From positions 633,343 to 697,342 of the forward strand of contig ML213503.1 in the NCBI GenBank assembly GCA_004369045.1: a stretch of DNA of 64,000 nt. The letters run 5' to 3'. Made by a program: the position numbers and the translations under genes. Position 1 is the first letter of the stretch. Each line of letters begins with the position of its first letter. A model generated the notes under the pieces. The model was given only the letters and a program-made list of their open reading frames with translations. It had not been told where the DNA came from and searched no databases. Source of the stretch: Heliocybe sulcata (taxonomy: Eukaryota > Basidiomycota > Agaricomycetes > Gloeophyllales > Gloeophyllaceae). Shown piece by piece: positions 41,271 through 52,885 of this stretch.

Positions 41271-42580
41271 ATGGCACCAAAAGACAGGAAAGTCGACCCT
41301 CAGCTGGGGAAGAAGTTGCAGGTCCTACTGGTTCATTCTACCTCATATTCAGTTGTGCTCACAATCCACAGGAATACCAACGCACCGTCAATAATGCCGC
41401 CGAGGATATAATTTTCATTACTTTTCCTACGAAGGTATGCTACGTCTCCCATCACGTCTCCACCTAATTAACATGAGAACTAGATGCTGTGGGCTCTCTT
41501 CTTTCTTCCTTTGCATGTGCCACACTAACTCATATGCAGAGAAGTACAGCAGCTGATTGACAACACCTTGGCGCCTGACTCCCCGTTCAATATGTCGCAT
41601 GCCAAGTCCTCCACAGACACGACAGTGTATCCGGCACCGAACACGTCTTCAGAACCTGAAGCAAAGAAGCGTAAACTGTCCGCGGGCGAAGGGACTGCTA
41701 CAAATGGCGCGGCTTCCAACGATATGAAGCATGCGAGGTATCCCAACCTTGTTATGGCTAACGAACATATCTCCAAAATACATGCTACGCTCAAGAAGGA
41801 ATGTGAGGAGCTAGCGGAGCAGGTTGTAAGTTTGGCATGTCTTCTAAGCTGGACGTCCGCTACATATGTTTCCCTCTTCAACAGGACAAGGTCAAGCTAT
41901 GGATCAATCTGAATATGCCCAAGTAAGTCGTGCCAAAAGTCTCGGAATGTTATTTGCTGACTTCCTCTTTCCTAGAATCGAAGAGTATGTACTGTAATTC
42001 TTGCATACATCTCCCTTCTGACTGGACTGAAATTCCAGCGGCGATAACTTTGGTACGTTCGATGACTTAGGTTCCTGCATCTCTACTTACGTCGCCTAAT
42101 CCGTGGATCAGGCGTGCAAATTCAAGAAGGTAAATTTTGATTCGTCTGTACGATGACACGCACGTATCTCATCATATATATCAGAGGTCCTACAAGAGCT
42201 CCACCGCTCCCAGCAAAGCGCCTACAACCTCCGTGACAACGCCCGCCGAGACTACCTCGAACGCGCCAAGATCTGCTCAAAACTAATCAAGTACCCCAAT
42301 GTACAGGACTATGCGGTACGATTCTAGACCCCCCTCCCCTTTCCTAGAGTCTGGAATAACTCGGAATGCACGCAGCTGGCTCTCAAAGAGCATGATGACA
42401 AGCAACTCTACTGCGCTCGTCAAGATCTGCTGGATCTCAGGAACATCTACGCAGTTCTGACGGATATCATCCACAAGAACATCGCAAAGGTACATATCGC
42501 CCTCAATCTTTCCTGCGAGTGCTGAGGATTGTCCCCAGCTACGCTCACCGAAGGGCAACAACTCCAGCGGGCTATACTAG
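41271..42580 (+). CDS. PA28/REG-type proteasome activator subunit
   Basis: Homologue of PSME3 (PA28gamma), which forms a heptameric ring that opens the 20S proteasome gate independently of ATP and ubiquitin. The C-terminal domain is clear: VKLWINLNMPKIEDGDNFGV with the EDG-NFG core, then QEEVLQELHRSQQSAYNLRD, YLERAKICSKLIKYPNVQDY, and the activation-loop-like LRNIYAVLTDIIHKNIAK, ending in GLY. The N-terminal helix continues through an exon of only 5 nt (41484-41488) flanked by introns of 49 and 51 nt. Without it the frame fails; with it the family motif FPTKMLEVQQLI forms. Exons 1, 2, microexon and exon 4 total 135 codons exactly. The basic stretch EAKKRKL could be a nuclear signal. Confidence 0.9.
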
Positions 42581-42749
42581 ACCTTCGACCTATCATAGAG
42601 CTCCCTGCCATATGCTTCCCTCCCTCCTTCTTACTATGGGACTGCTTCTGATCATCGCTCCATACATATTAATGACCACTTCCACTCTTGGACTTAATAT
42701 GTAGACCATCCAGTCATATAGATAACGCAGTCGGCCGCTACACAGGCTC

Positions 42750-44463
42750 TTATACAGAAATCGTCTTGAATACGTTGAACCCGTCCAACGCCGTACTAAC
42801 CACCGCACCCGGTATCTGCGGGTGCCAATGCACCTCCTTCACGTCCTTCTGTCCCTGGTGCACAAAGAGCAATTGCGATGGTACATCCTTGTCGGTCTGG
42901 TTGTCCGCTGTGTCCATATCCTGTTCGTCGTCCTGTTCGACCGCGAGGTCCCAGAGTGTGACCTGGTCGTCCGCGCCTGACGCAGCGAAGATGGAGTCCT
43001 CGGTGGGGTGCCACTCGATAGATGTTATCGGGCCTTTGTGCCATGCGAAGGAGGCGACTGGACTCGGGACGGGGTCGGACGATCTACAGAGAATGGTTGT
43101 GAAGACGTTGTACACCAGGAAGAGCACGATATGGTAGTACTCACCCTCGCTTCTGCACATTTCTCAAGTCCCAAACTTTGATCCCGCCCTCGTCTCCACC
43201 GCTTAACAACAGGTAACTCGTACTGCGATTCCAGCTGATGACGTTCACGTCGCTCTCATGCGCGCCGTGTATCCCAGCAATGCTCTTCCGGCCCTTACTC
43301 CGCACGTCCCATATCTGCACGCTCTGGTCTGCCGAGCACGACGCAAACACTGTGGGCTCAGACGGACTCCACTGCAGATCCTCCACGCTGGACGTGTGTG
43401 ACGTGAACGGCTGAGCGAGTGTATTGAACCCAGATGGGGAGACTGTTGTGAGGTAGATTTTCGACTGGACATCGCCAGTCAGCAACCGCAGCCCAGAGCT
43501 CCCACTTCCACTCGACGCCCAATCCATAGCGAAACCTTCTGCCCGTCCATGCGCATTTACCGTGTACGCCGGCGTGTGCGTCCTTGGCTTGTCGATGGTG
43601 TACCCGGGTGTATCCAGTGCCTCAATGAGCGGCCGGATGTCCCATACGTGGACCTTGCCAGTCTCGGCCCACGTCGCGGTGTAGTACGGCTGAGAAACGG
43701 GCGGGAGAGGCGTGGGGGGTGGTAGTGGCTGGGCGCGGACGCGGTTGACGCCGCCGTGGTGCGGAATCGTACGAAAGTCGAGTACAGGATCTTCGTCAAG
43801 GTCGTCATTATCATCGTCCTCATCCTCCGAATCCTCTGCATCATCCCATTAGCACTCGCGCAACTCAGACATGACGAGTTCCGCGCTCACCTCCATCCTT
43901 CTGCGTCCGATGCAACGAGCTAAGCTTATACACCGCCACCTCATTATTCTTCGCCGAATCCGCCTGCGTACCCGTCACAATATACGCCGTCGCAGGGTAC
44001 CTCTGCCTCTCATCCCCAAGATTATCTCTCAGCACATCAAACGACAGACACGGCCAGTTCACATTCATACTATGCCGCATCTCGTACACCGAGTCGTCCG
44101 CCTCCAGGACCTCGTCCTTGCCTAGCACGTGCTGGCCGGGGATGTAGACCTCCTCCGCGGGCTGGGCAGGCTGGTCCTCGGTGTCCTCGATGGCGGGCAA
44201 TACCTCGTCGACGTCCATGTCTTAACGAACCAGGTCTAACTCTGAGCACGTTATAGATAAGACACTGGTATGGACATACCATCCTCTCCTCCCTCCACCG
44301 CTTCCTCATCGCTCTCAATCTCGTCCTCCCATGCATCCTCGAACTCGCCCATTTCATTTTCACCCTCGGGTTTCCGCCGGTCGCCGTTGACGGCGACCTT
44401 GGCATAGGGCTCGCTGCTGCTCCCAGAGGCAGTGATAATTTCGGTGGCTGTCCGTTTAGACAT
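42750..44463 (-). CDS. RRB1: Ribosome assembly chaperone Rrb1/GRWD1
   Basis: WD-repeat protein that escorts ribosomal protein L3 (uL3) to the nucleolus for 60S assembly. The N-terminal part is acidic ([16 protein letters not shown]). The family segment [20 protein letters not shown] is followed by the histone-binding-type domain [19 protein letters not shown], typical of the RBAP48/Grwd1 subgroup. Then a second acidic run, and WD repeats ([58 protein letters not shown]). It ends [11 protein letters not shown], close to the usual end of Rrb1. Three to five introns. Start MSKRTA at 44463. It is divergent from the MAPEG gene. Confidence 0.93.
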
Positions 44464-44978
44464 TTTTTGTGAAGCACGACAAGTCGAAGAGATGCACTCC
44501 GAAAAATTTGGATCGCGAGCAAGAGATCTAAGGCACGTATGAACGCACAGCCACATTGCTTACTGGGCGATGCAATCGGGCAGCGGTTCCATCATGGCTT
44601 TGACCCAATATTGCGTGGTCTCGCGGCTCCACCCCTCTTATGTGTCTTTCATACCCTCGAATGCGAGGTTTATGACAACCAAATTTATCTTTCAGTTCGT
44701 TCTGTCGCCTAAATGCCAACTACACCCAAGTGATATCCCGACGTACCGGCGATTGACGGATTAATATGCACGATGTTCGTATGGCGCCCCCTTGGCTCGC
44801 CGAAGTACACGTCAGACATACCTGCGCAAGCCTCAGTACGCGTATGATGAAGAGACGCTGTGGAGGGTATATAAGGCCTTGTCTTCGCCAGGCTCCTCCT
44901 CACCAATCTCGAGCCTTCACTAGTCACTCCTTCGTTACTTCTCTCTTGAGCATTCTCACTCTGCTGCAATAACCCACA
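44464..44978. other. Divergent promoter, RRB1 and MAPEG genes
   Basis: Shared upstream region. The MAPEG side has a clear TATA box (see separate entry). No gene is seen. Confidence 0.55.
44868..44875 (+). promoter_or_regulatory. TATA box of the MAPEG gene
   Basis: TATATAAG in a GC context, about 110 bases upstream of the ATG, with a C/T-rich segment downstream where fungal transcripts often start. Confidence 0.6.
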
Positions 44979-45729
44979 ATGTCTTCGTCCGTATATGCAA
45001 CCCTTGTCGTACCTCAAGGGTGAGTTACAGTGCGCTTTTACTTTGACTAATTCACACATCTCTCGCTTTTACTAGCTTCCAATACGTCGAAGCCGCCATC
45101 TTCTCCATCGTCCCACTCCTCTTCTGGCAAAGCTACAAAGTCGGCTTTGCTCGTAGAGATGCAAAGATACCCTACCCTCAACGTAGGTACTAATCCACAA
45201 ATGATCCGACAGTATATTGATTCGCACTTGCCCTTAGCGTATGCTGAGAAAGCCGAGGCAGCTGCCTCGAAAGAAGCCCACCGCTTCAACTGTCTGCAAC
45301 GGGCCCATCTCAACACAGTTGAGGCTCTCCCTATTATCTTGATAAGGTACGCTCACCTTTTCCTGAATATTGATCCATATGTGTTTATTTGCATCCCGTC
45401 GAAAGCACGCTGGTCGTGGGTCTGCGCCGACCTATTCTTGCTGCATCCCTATGTGGTCTGTGGACCTTCGCTCGAGTCTTGTATACCATCGGATACTCCA
45501 CTGGGGAGCCCGAGAAGGTACGTTAAGCTGACATGCAGTTGGTGTGATGATGTATATTGACCTTGGATTGTTGCAGCGCAACACAACTGGAGGTGCTCTA
45601 CACTACATTGCACAGTTCGGTAGGAATAAGCTCACATCTGGATGTGATGTAAGCGCTGATCGCGGGCTTGCAGGTCTGGTGCTCAGCGGTATCTATGCCG
45701 TGGTGGAGTCCTTGTGGGGTGGCTGGTAG
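44979..45729 (+). CDS. MAPEG family, microsomal glutathione S-transferase 3-like
   Basis: Small integral membrane enzyme of eicosanoid and glutathione metabolism, or detoxification by glutathione peroxidase/transferase activity, in the ER. Six short exons join in frame to about 150 residues. The MGST3 signature is plain: PYAEKAEAAASKEAHRFNC, then QRAHLNTVEALPIIL with the conserved Gln-Arg-Ala-His and Asn, then LRRPILAASL and RVLYTIGYSTGEPEKR with the arginine that contacts glutathione, ending in a last membrane helix and GGW. Four membrane helices fit. A TATA box lies upstream. The exact substrate in this organism is unknown. Confidence 0.9.
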
Positions 45730-45932
45730 GGTACTCAGTTATGAGCACGCTCTCCTATCAGATGTCATAGCAATCCTAATCCAATTCATACGCTGATACA
45801 CACAACAGATTCGTGGGTGGCTACAAAGTACTAATGTCCGATATTATTCATAACATGTCCATCAAATCGTGAGTATCAGTGTCCATAACACTCCGAAGGC
45901 GTAAGCTTTTATCGGCACTATGCCGTGCGTGT

Positions 45933-46633
45933 TCAACAGAACTGGATGGTGTATGTGGTACCAGTTGGGCAGGAGTTGGTAGCACCGCAGCCGTTACCAT
46001 CTCCATTGGCGTCGGTGCAAGAGACAGGGGCGGTCGAACCTGTTGAGTGACGATCAGTCAGTAAGTGGAATGTGACGGAGAAGAGGGACTTACATCCAGA
46101 GCCGGGTATGATTGTCAACGGAATGTTGAAGTTGTCACCTGAAGTCGGGTTGAAGTAGTCATAACCAGCGTATCTGAGCAACCCAGGACATTCGTCATCA
46201 AACTCGTTGGGTCTTGCCTAGACGTGTGCTTACCCGTCAAGAGTGATCTGAGCCAACGTCGGCCCAGTAGGTGCGGGATCGATGCAGCTCTCGCCGCCGG
46301 GGCAGGTGCCCGTTGTGCATTGGCCAGCAGAGTCGCAGCCGGTGCGGCCCCAGATGCGACCGCTGTAGTTGGCGGGCAGCGTCACGGCTTGACTGGCTCC
46401 CGCTGCGAGAGGGAAGCCACCAGTGGAAGCGCCGTTCTCAGTGACCACCGGGAAGAATGCGGGGTCTACTTGGTAGGAGCAGTTGTTGAGGATAGTGACG
46501 CTGGTGCTGTTAGATGTTGTCAGTACATGCGAGGGTGGTGTAGAAGGAAATGGACCTACTCTGCTGGTGCCCGGATTACCACTGCAGAAGCAACGGTAGC
46601 GGCGATAGCGAGGATAGAGACTGGAGCGAACAT
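45933..46633 (-). CDS. Small secreted thaumatin-like protein
   Basis: Probable secreted protein of the thaumatin-like (GH152) group, found in many basidiomycetes and sometimes acting on beta-glucan. A signal peptide is clear (MFAPVSILAIAATVASA, then basic-to-polar change). Four exons join in frame to about 185 residues. The thaumatin pattern is visible: TSVTILNNCSYQVDPAFFPV near the start, IWGRTGC, CTTGTC, TLAQITLDG and DNFNIPLTIIP. At least nine cysteines suggest several disulfides. The protein is shorter than typical plant thaumatins, so the second half of the fold is reduced. Activity is not shown by sequence. A TATAAGAA box on the minus strand (46704-46711) lies about 70 bases upstream of the ATG. 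Confidence 0.82.
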
Positions 46634-47056
46634 ATTGGTAATTGTGGCTGAGAGATGGGCGAAGAACAAATTGTGTTGTGTTGGTTCTGGTCATGCTCGG
46701 CCCTTCTTATACTGAGCGGGAGATGAGTTACGTCGACGAACGTCAGGCGGTCAAGTCATGGCCGCGCCCTGTCCATGCGGTGAGTACTCCCCACTCTGGA
46801 CTTTGGCGGTCAGATGGGCCGGCATCCTGATACATGAGCCTGCCCGAATATTCAAATAACGAGCGTTCTCGGCAAAGAGGTGGTACTGGGGCGGTGATGG
46901 GCGCTGCATCGCGTTGTGGCATTCTACGTCAATCGAAGCACTCGGCATGTCCCGTGCATAGCTTCCCGGGGTCTCCGCCAATCGAGATTACGTTCCTAAA
47001 TTTACATCTCGATTTTATCTGTCCGACGCGCTCGTCGACGGCAAACTCTCTCCGCG
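46634..47056. other. Divergent promoter, thaumatin-like and ADE5,7 genes
   Basis: 423 bases between two start codons. It includes the minus-strand TATAAGAA at 46704-46711. No gene is seen. Confidence 0.55.
46704..46711 (-). promoter_or_regulatory. TATA box of the thaumatin-like gene
   Basis: TATAAGAA read on the minus strand, about 70 bases before the ATG at 46633. Confidence 0.55.
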
Positions 47057-49914
47057 ATGTCTTCATCGCCTCTGCGAATTCTGGTCTTGGGCAGTGGCGG
47101 CAGGGAACACGCTCTAGCTTGGAAACTCTCACAATCCCCTCTCGTGCAGGACATTCTCGTGTGCCCAGGAAATGGAGGAACTTCACAATGTCCGAAAACC
47201 CAAAACCTCAGCGTCACCTCGTCCGATTTCCCTGCGCTGGTGAAGTTTGCGGTTGAAAATCAGGTCCGAGTCTTTCTACAAAGGCGCGTTCCGCGCAATG
47301 TGAAGTGACCTGCGCTACCAGGTGAGCTTGGTCGTCCCTGGACCTGAGCAACCTCTTGTCGATGGTGTCGAGACGCACTTTCGTAAAGGTAAGTTATACC
47401 ATGGGATTTGTCAAAACGCGATGCACATTCCATCTACAGTCGGTATACCTGTCTTTGGTCCTAGTGCCCTGGCGGCACGCATGGAAGGGTCCAAGGCCTT
47501 TGCAAAAGACTTTATGGCGCGACACTCCATTCCGACTGCCGCGTACAAAGTATTCCAGGCATCCGAGGTGGACAAGGCCATAGAATATGTCAAAACCTGC
47601 GACTACCGTGTCGTACTAAAAGCCAGCGGACTCGCTGGCGGTAAAGGCGTCCTAATCCCGGAGTCGACGGAGGAAGCCATCAACGGCTTGAAGGATATCA
47701 TGGTTAGCAGTGTCTTTGGGAGTGCAGGTTAGAGTCACGCTTGCAGGATACAATTCACCATAACTCAATTTGTCTATGGCAGGGGAGGAAGTCGTCATCG
47801 AAGAAATGCTCACCGGCCCCGAAATCTCCGTCCTCGCCTTCTCAGACGGCTACACCATCGTCCCCCTCCCGGCCGCGCAGGACCACAAGCGCATCGGCGA
47901 AGGCGACACCGGCCTAAACACCGGGGGCATGGGCGCGTACGCCCCCGCTCCCGTTGCTACTCCAGCGATTATGGATCGCATCATGAAGGAGACGTTGAAG
48001 CCCACTATTGATGGCATGAGGAGAGACGGTAGGCGCTGTACAAGGATTCCTGAACGAGGGAAACTGATTACAACGCTTATAGGTTTCCCGTTCGTTGGGA
48101 TGCTGTTTACGGGGTTCATGCTCACTGAGGCGGGTCCTAAGGTCCTGGAATATAACGTCCGGTTTGGGGATCCGGAAACAGAGGCCTTGATGCTGCTTCT
48201 CAGTGAAGATACTGATCTGGCTGCAGTACTGCTGGTGAGTATCCTGATTATTTCGTGGTAATACGCATGCTCAAAACATGCCATAGGCGTGTGCAGAACG
48301 TCGCCTCGATGCAGTCAAAATCAATGTTCGTCCAGGATTCGCCGTCTCCGTTATCCTTGCATCCCAGGGCTATCCCGGCAATTATGCGAAAGGAAAGCAT
48401 ATCACTGTCGGCGACGTTCCGCAGAGTACGTCATTTCTGGTACACTTCATTTTCGCGAATTAACATTGCACTTTCGTAGATACCGTCGTCTTCCATGCAG
48501 GAACATCGAACGCAACAGATAGTGAGGATATACTGACGTCCGGCGGGCGCGTAATTGCGGTAACGTCGTACGCGCCCACACTGCGTGAGGCACTCGACAC
48601 TGTATACGCCGGCGTTAACAGCGTCAATTTCGAGGGCAAGACGTTCAGAAGAGACATCGCCCATCGGTGAGTGCATAGAAAATATGGAGGATCCATTCTC
48701 TAAATGGATACTTCCAGTGCCCTAAGTGCTACAAATGACGGCACCTCCAAAGGCCTGACATACGCACAAGCGGGCGTCTCCGTCGACGCGGGCAACGCGC
48801 TGGTCGAAGCGATCAAGCCACACGTCCGCTCCACCCGCCGCCCAGGCGCGGACGCAGAGATTGGCGGGTTCGGCGGCGTCTTTGATCTCAAGGCGGCGGG
48901 GTACGTGGACCCTGTGCTGGTCAGCGGCACGGATGGCGTGGGCACGAAGTTGAAGATTGCGATCGAGACGGGTATACATGATCTCGTTGGTGAGGCTTCC
49001 ATTTGACATCTGGATGGGTTCGAGTTCGCTGAGAAGGATGTTCGTGAAGGTATCGACCTCGTGGCCATGTCTGTCAATGACCTTTTGGTCCAAGGCGCCG
49101 AGCCCTTGTATTTCTTGGATTACTACGGATGCAGTAGGTTGGACGTACCTATCGCCGCTGACGTTGTCAAGGGCATCGCGGAAGGCTGCCGACAAGCAGG
49201 CTGCGCCCTCATCGGGGGCGAAACGGCAGAAATGCCTGGGATGTACCAAGAAGGTGAGTACATACCTCTCCCCCAAAGCGACCCTGATCTTAAGAGTTCT
49301 TGGTAGGCGATTACGACCTGGCGGGCTTCGCAGTCGGCGCGGTCGAGAGGCACCTGCTCCTCCCTCAGAAGGACATCAAGCCCGGAGACGTCCTTCTGGG
49401 CCTCTCTTCCTCGGGCCTCCATTCGAACGGCTTCTCGCTAGTCCGCAAGACCATTGCTCTTGCTGGCTTAGATTACTCCTCGCCCTGCCCATGGCAGAGC
49501 AGCGTCACACTGGGCCGCGCCTTGCTTGAGCCGACTCGAATATACATCAAGCAGGTACTCCCCGCCGCGCAGCAGGGCCTCATCAAGGCCATGTCGCACA
49601 TCACGGGCGGTGGCTTCATCGAGAATATTCCTCGCGTCCTCCCGGAGAACTGCGGGTGCTATGTTGACGCGTCCACATGGCAGCTGCCTCCCGTTTTCAG
49701 GTTTGTCATGCAGCAAGGGAACGTCGAGCCGCTCGAGATGTGCCGTACCTTCAACAACGGTATCGGTATGGTCCTTGTCGTGGACAAGAGCAACGTCGAG
49801 TCTGTCACGGCATCCTTGAAAAACGCAGGCTCCGCAACAGTACACGTGATTGGCGAGATTGTGGCAGGGAACGGAGTGGAAATGAGGAATCTGGAGTCTT
49901 GGAGCAGGTCATGA
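47057..49914 (+). CDS. ADE5,7: Bifunctional purine enzyme GARS-AIRS (Ade5,7)
   Basis: Catalyses two steps of de novo purine synthesis in the cytosol: phosphoribosylamine-glycine ligase, then AIR synthase (FGAM cyclo-ligase). The N-terminal ligase starts [19 protein letters not shown], then [13 protein letters not shown], an ATP-grasp region ([14 protein letters not shown]), and the MGAYAPAP and [15 protein letters not shown] segments. The AIR synthase half has [29 protein letters not shown] (joined across a roughly 60-nt intron after the LVG codon), [32 protein letters not shown] and [16 protein letters not shown]. About seven introns; about 800 residues. ATG at 47057 matches family starts. 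No third (GART) domain, as in yeast. Confidence 0.97.
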
Positions 49915-50324
49915 CAACAGGTAAACCAGCAGCTGTGTATACGACACATGGGGACATATGAGAGGTATAATAACACATAATTTCGAGATGTACTGTGTGA
50001 TATGGATGCTTGATGAGTGACAATAGGGACACAGACGGGACGTAAACCAAAGTCTAGCAGAACGCTCGGATGGACCGGACCAAACGGAAATGCACAGGGT
50101 TACTTATATAATGATGGTGATGCAAGTCGGAGAACAACAGACCAGAGTCCAGATGAGGTGCGGAGAGACGAAGAGCGAAGAGCAAAAGAATGCCAAGTAT
50201 GCGACAGGAAAATATATAGGAAGGGACCTGCTGAAACCACATAAGAGCAAGTGCAGATAACACAAAGACAAAGGCCAAAAGCGATGTCGGCGGGATCGTA
50301 AATAGCAAGGAAGGCCGGCTAGCT
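49915..50324. other. Convergent 3' flanks
   Basis: 410 bases between the stop of ADE5,7 and the stop of the ankyrin/CCCH gene. AT-rich polyadenylation-type sequence; nothing else is seen. Confidence 0.55.
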
Positions 50325-52525
50325 TCAGGCCGTGACGCTGACCTCCTTGGAGATATCGTGAGCAGCAGAAACCGGACTAGCAGCAGCTGCGAACGAGACA
50401 GGCAGCTTTTTGGCAGGGGAGTCATGCGAAACGCCGTTAACCGTGCCGTTGGCGGTTCCATTGGCTGTGCCGTTAGCGGACGTGCCATCAACCTCAGCGG
50501 GCTTCGACTCCTACATCAACGGTCAGCACACGGCTATCGTGAGAAGATAAATCTAGACTGACCTTTTCAGAAGGAGTGGGCCGCCCTTGCTCCGAGGAAT
50601 TACTAGAAGTGGACTCCCTGAAAGTGTCCTTCCGGCCGGGGGCAGGCGCCAGCAGGACCTGGGCGGCTGTGGGACCCTGGAAGCCATAGCCATTAGGGCT
50701 GGCCAAACCAGGACTCTGCTGCTTGGGAGGACTAGCGGTGCCAGCGAGCGCAGGGAACTCATCTGCGCTGGGAAGCCGCTGCCTCAGCCCGACGCCGCGC
50801 TTGTCTACTCGAGGCTGCGGAGGTCCTGCGGGAGGCACCCGCCCGCCGTTCATCGGACGCGTTCGGTTGTTCCCTTCAGAGGACAGGGGCCGAGTCGTCT
50901 GATTGGCGCCGTCCTGCTCGCGTGATCAGATTCTGGGAAACTACAGAGGAACTATCGCTCAAGGCCTACCTCGCGCACATTCATACCAGCCATCTTCTCC
51001 TCAATCGAGGCAATGCCGTTAGCCGCGTTGGAGAAATGACGAGGTCGAGGAGGACCTCGCGGCATGGGAGGAGCGTAGTGAGGGTAAACCTGGGGACCAT
51101 TGCCATCCGGGAGGACATGAGGGAAACGGCACTCGTCCCTGCAGACAATTCAGTTAGTCATGTGAACTAATACAGCATACGATCAATAGAATCACTGACC
51201 CATTCCTACACCTACCGGCAGGGAAGAACAAGCAGGGCGGCTTGCGGCCTCCCCCAAACGAAGGCTTGCGCAAGCTCTGCCGCCGGTGGTGTGTCATACC
51301 TTCACGGTGCATAGGAGGCTGCGGGTAGCCGTCAGTCTGCGGCTGCATTGTGGGAGATTTAGGCCCCCCATTTTGTTCCGGGACCGGAGGCGTGCCCTGG
51401 TGGGGCGGGAATTGGACAGCAAAGGGAGCAGGTGGTGGCGGGCCATTTTGATACATAGCAGTGGGCGATTGCGGTCCGGGAGGTGGTGGAGGTACAGAGT
51501 GGTTGAGGGGAGGGAGCGGAGGAATGGAGACAGGGATCGGCATGCCGCCGGGGTGGGGATAAGCAGGAGATAGAGGCGAAACAGCACCGTAAGGGACAAC
51601 AGGAGGACTGAACTGTCCTTGTGGTGGAGGAATAACCTCAGAACTAGACCTACTGTGTCCCATATGAGGTGGCGTATGTTGAGATCCGCCGTGTGGCGAA
51701 GTAGGGCTCATCGGAACACCATTGGGAGGGGGGAATGAGGGTGGTACTACAGCATAGTAGTTGGGTTGGTAAGGGTCGTAAGGAGCAGGGTATTGCGCTG
51801 GCGGGGGCATAGGGCCCTGGAAGTACGGTGCCTGAGGATGTAAGAACATACAAGAAGCCCCGTAGCGGCACGCAGGGTAGTATCTGCAAGGAATCATCCG
51901 CGCAATGTCCGGTGGGGGCAGATTGTTTCCATTACCGTTGGCATGCTCGCCCGGAGCGGACTGGGGAGGCATCGGCGGGTAGTATGCCACAGCGCCCTCC
52001 GGGAGTGGCGCAACGGGTGGCATGCCAGGATAATAGTAGGCACCCGGAGGAGGGTAGTACTGCTTGGAAGGATCCATATTATGATCCTGGGGGTATTCAG
52101 CCGGCGCCACAGCGTGGTGGTGCATTTTGTTTTGAGCATCTCTGATCAAGTCCAGGATGGCCTGCTCAGTGGTGAACTGCTCCGGTAAACCGTGACTGGA
52201 CGCGTTTGACGGATCAGCACCTATTATATACGCGTCGAATATGTTTCTCCACACGGCGAACATAATAAGACATACCGTGATCGAGGAGGACCCTAACGAT
52301 TTCCGTGTGACCATTTTTGACCGCCTCAATGAGAGGCGTCGCACCAGTGTGATCTTGGAACAGAAAGTAAAATAACATTCAGAATTACAATCCGGACTGA
52401 CCAGACACCTTAAGACGCGTAAACACACCTTTGATCTCGATATCGATGCCAGTGGCGGATTGGAGGTATACGAGTACATTGTCGAGGTCGCCCTCGGACG
52501 AAGCCTTCCACAGCGCCGAGACCAT
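50325..52525 (-). CDS. Ankyrin-repeat and CCCH zinc-finger RNA-binding protein
   Basis: Probable RNA-binding regulator. The N-terminus starts MVSALWKASSEGDLDNVLVY, an ankyrin repeat, followed after an intron by a second repeat with TGATPLIEAVKNGHTEIVRV, read with the splice, and LLDHG-type end. Two CCCH fingers: CRYYPACRYGASCMFLH and CLFFPAGRCRNG spliced to DECRFPH. The rest is Pro/Gly/Tyr/Gln-rich low complexity, then a region with ADEFPALAG, which resembles segments of mRNA-binding proteins, and a run of about four NGT repeats near the C-terminus (about 50440-50485). Ankyrin next to two CCCH fingers is a known fungal combination, but its role is unclear to me. A TTACGTAA palindrome lies about 190 bases upstream. 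Confidence 0.82.
50440..50485 (-). repeat. Degenerate 12-bp repeat encoding NGT units
   Basis: About four imperfect 12-base repeats encode Ala/Val-Asn-Gly-Thr in the C-terminal region of the ankyrin/CCCH gene. A length-variable site is likely. Confidence 0.5.
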
Positions 52526-52885
52526 TATACACAGAGCTAAAACGGCTGTCAAAAACAGAAGAAAGGAGGGCCCTCGAGGACGGTGTGCGGCGGCGTGGGG
52601 GACGAGGGAAAGCGGTAGGAATTCAGAGAACCGGTAATGACTTTTGTTCGGTGGCCAATCGTCGAGGTCCAGCCACTTGCCCATAAAATTGCGTGGGAAG
52701 ATCTGTGACCGATCTGTTTACGTAATATTAATTCCTCCGGGGTGCCGAGGCACGCATTCCCCGAATTGGAGGCATCTGCGGCCGGTCATTGGTTCTTTGT
52801 CATCGGAGGCGGCATGCGGCTCCGACATCTCCGGAGGCAAACGCGATCCATTAATGTTTATCAGGTGCTTCCTCTCAGATCTAAA
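52526..52885. other. Intergenic, GPD to ankyrin/CCCH gene
   Basis: Promoter of the ankyrin/CCCH gene and 3' flank of the dehydrogenase gene. It contains TTACGTAA at 52718-52725, a bZIP (Yap/Gcn4-like) palindrome. No gene is seen. Confidence 0.5.
52718..52725. promoter_or_regulatory. TTACGTAA bZIP-type palindrome
   Basis: Perfect 8-bp palindrome matching the Yap-family half-site pair, about 190 bases upstream of the ankyrin/CCCH start codon. Binding is inferred. Confidence 0.35.

Noticed and set aside
41435-41539. Frameshift in the PA28 gene
   Set aside because: Explained by a 5-nt microexon with good splice sites.
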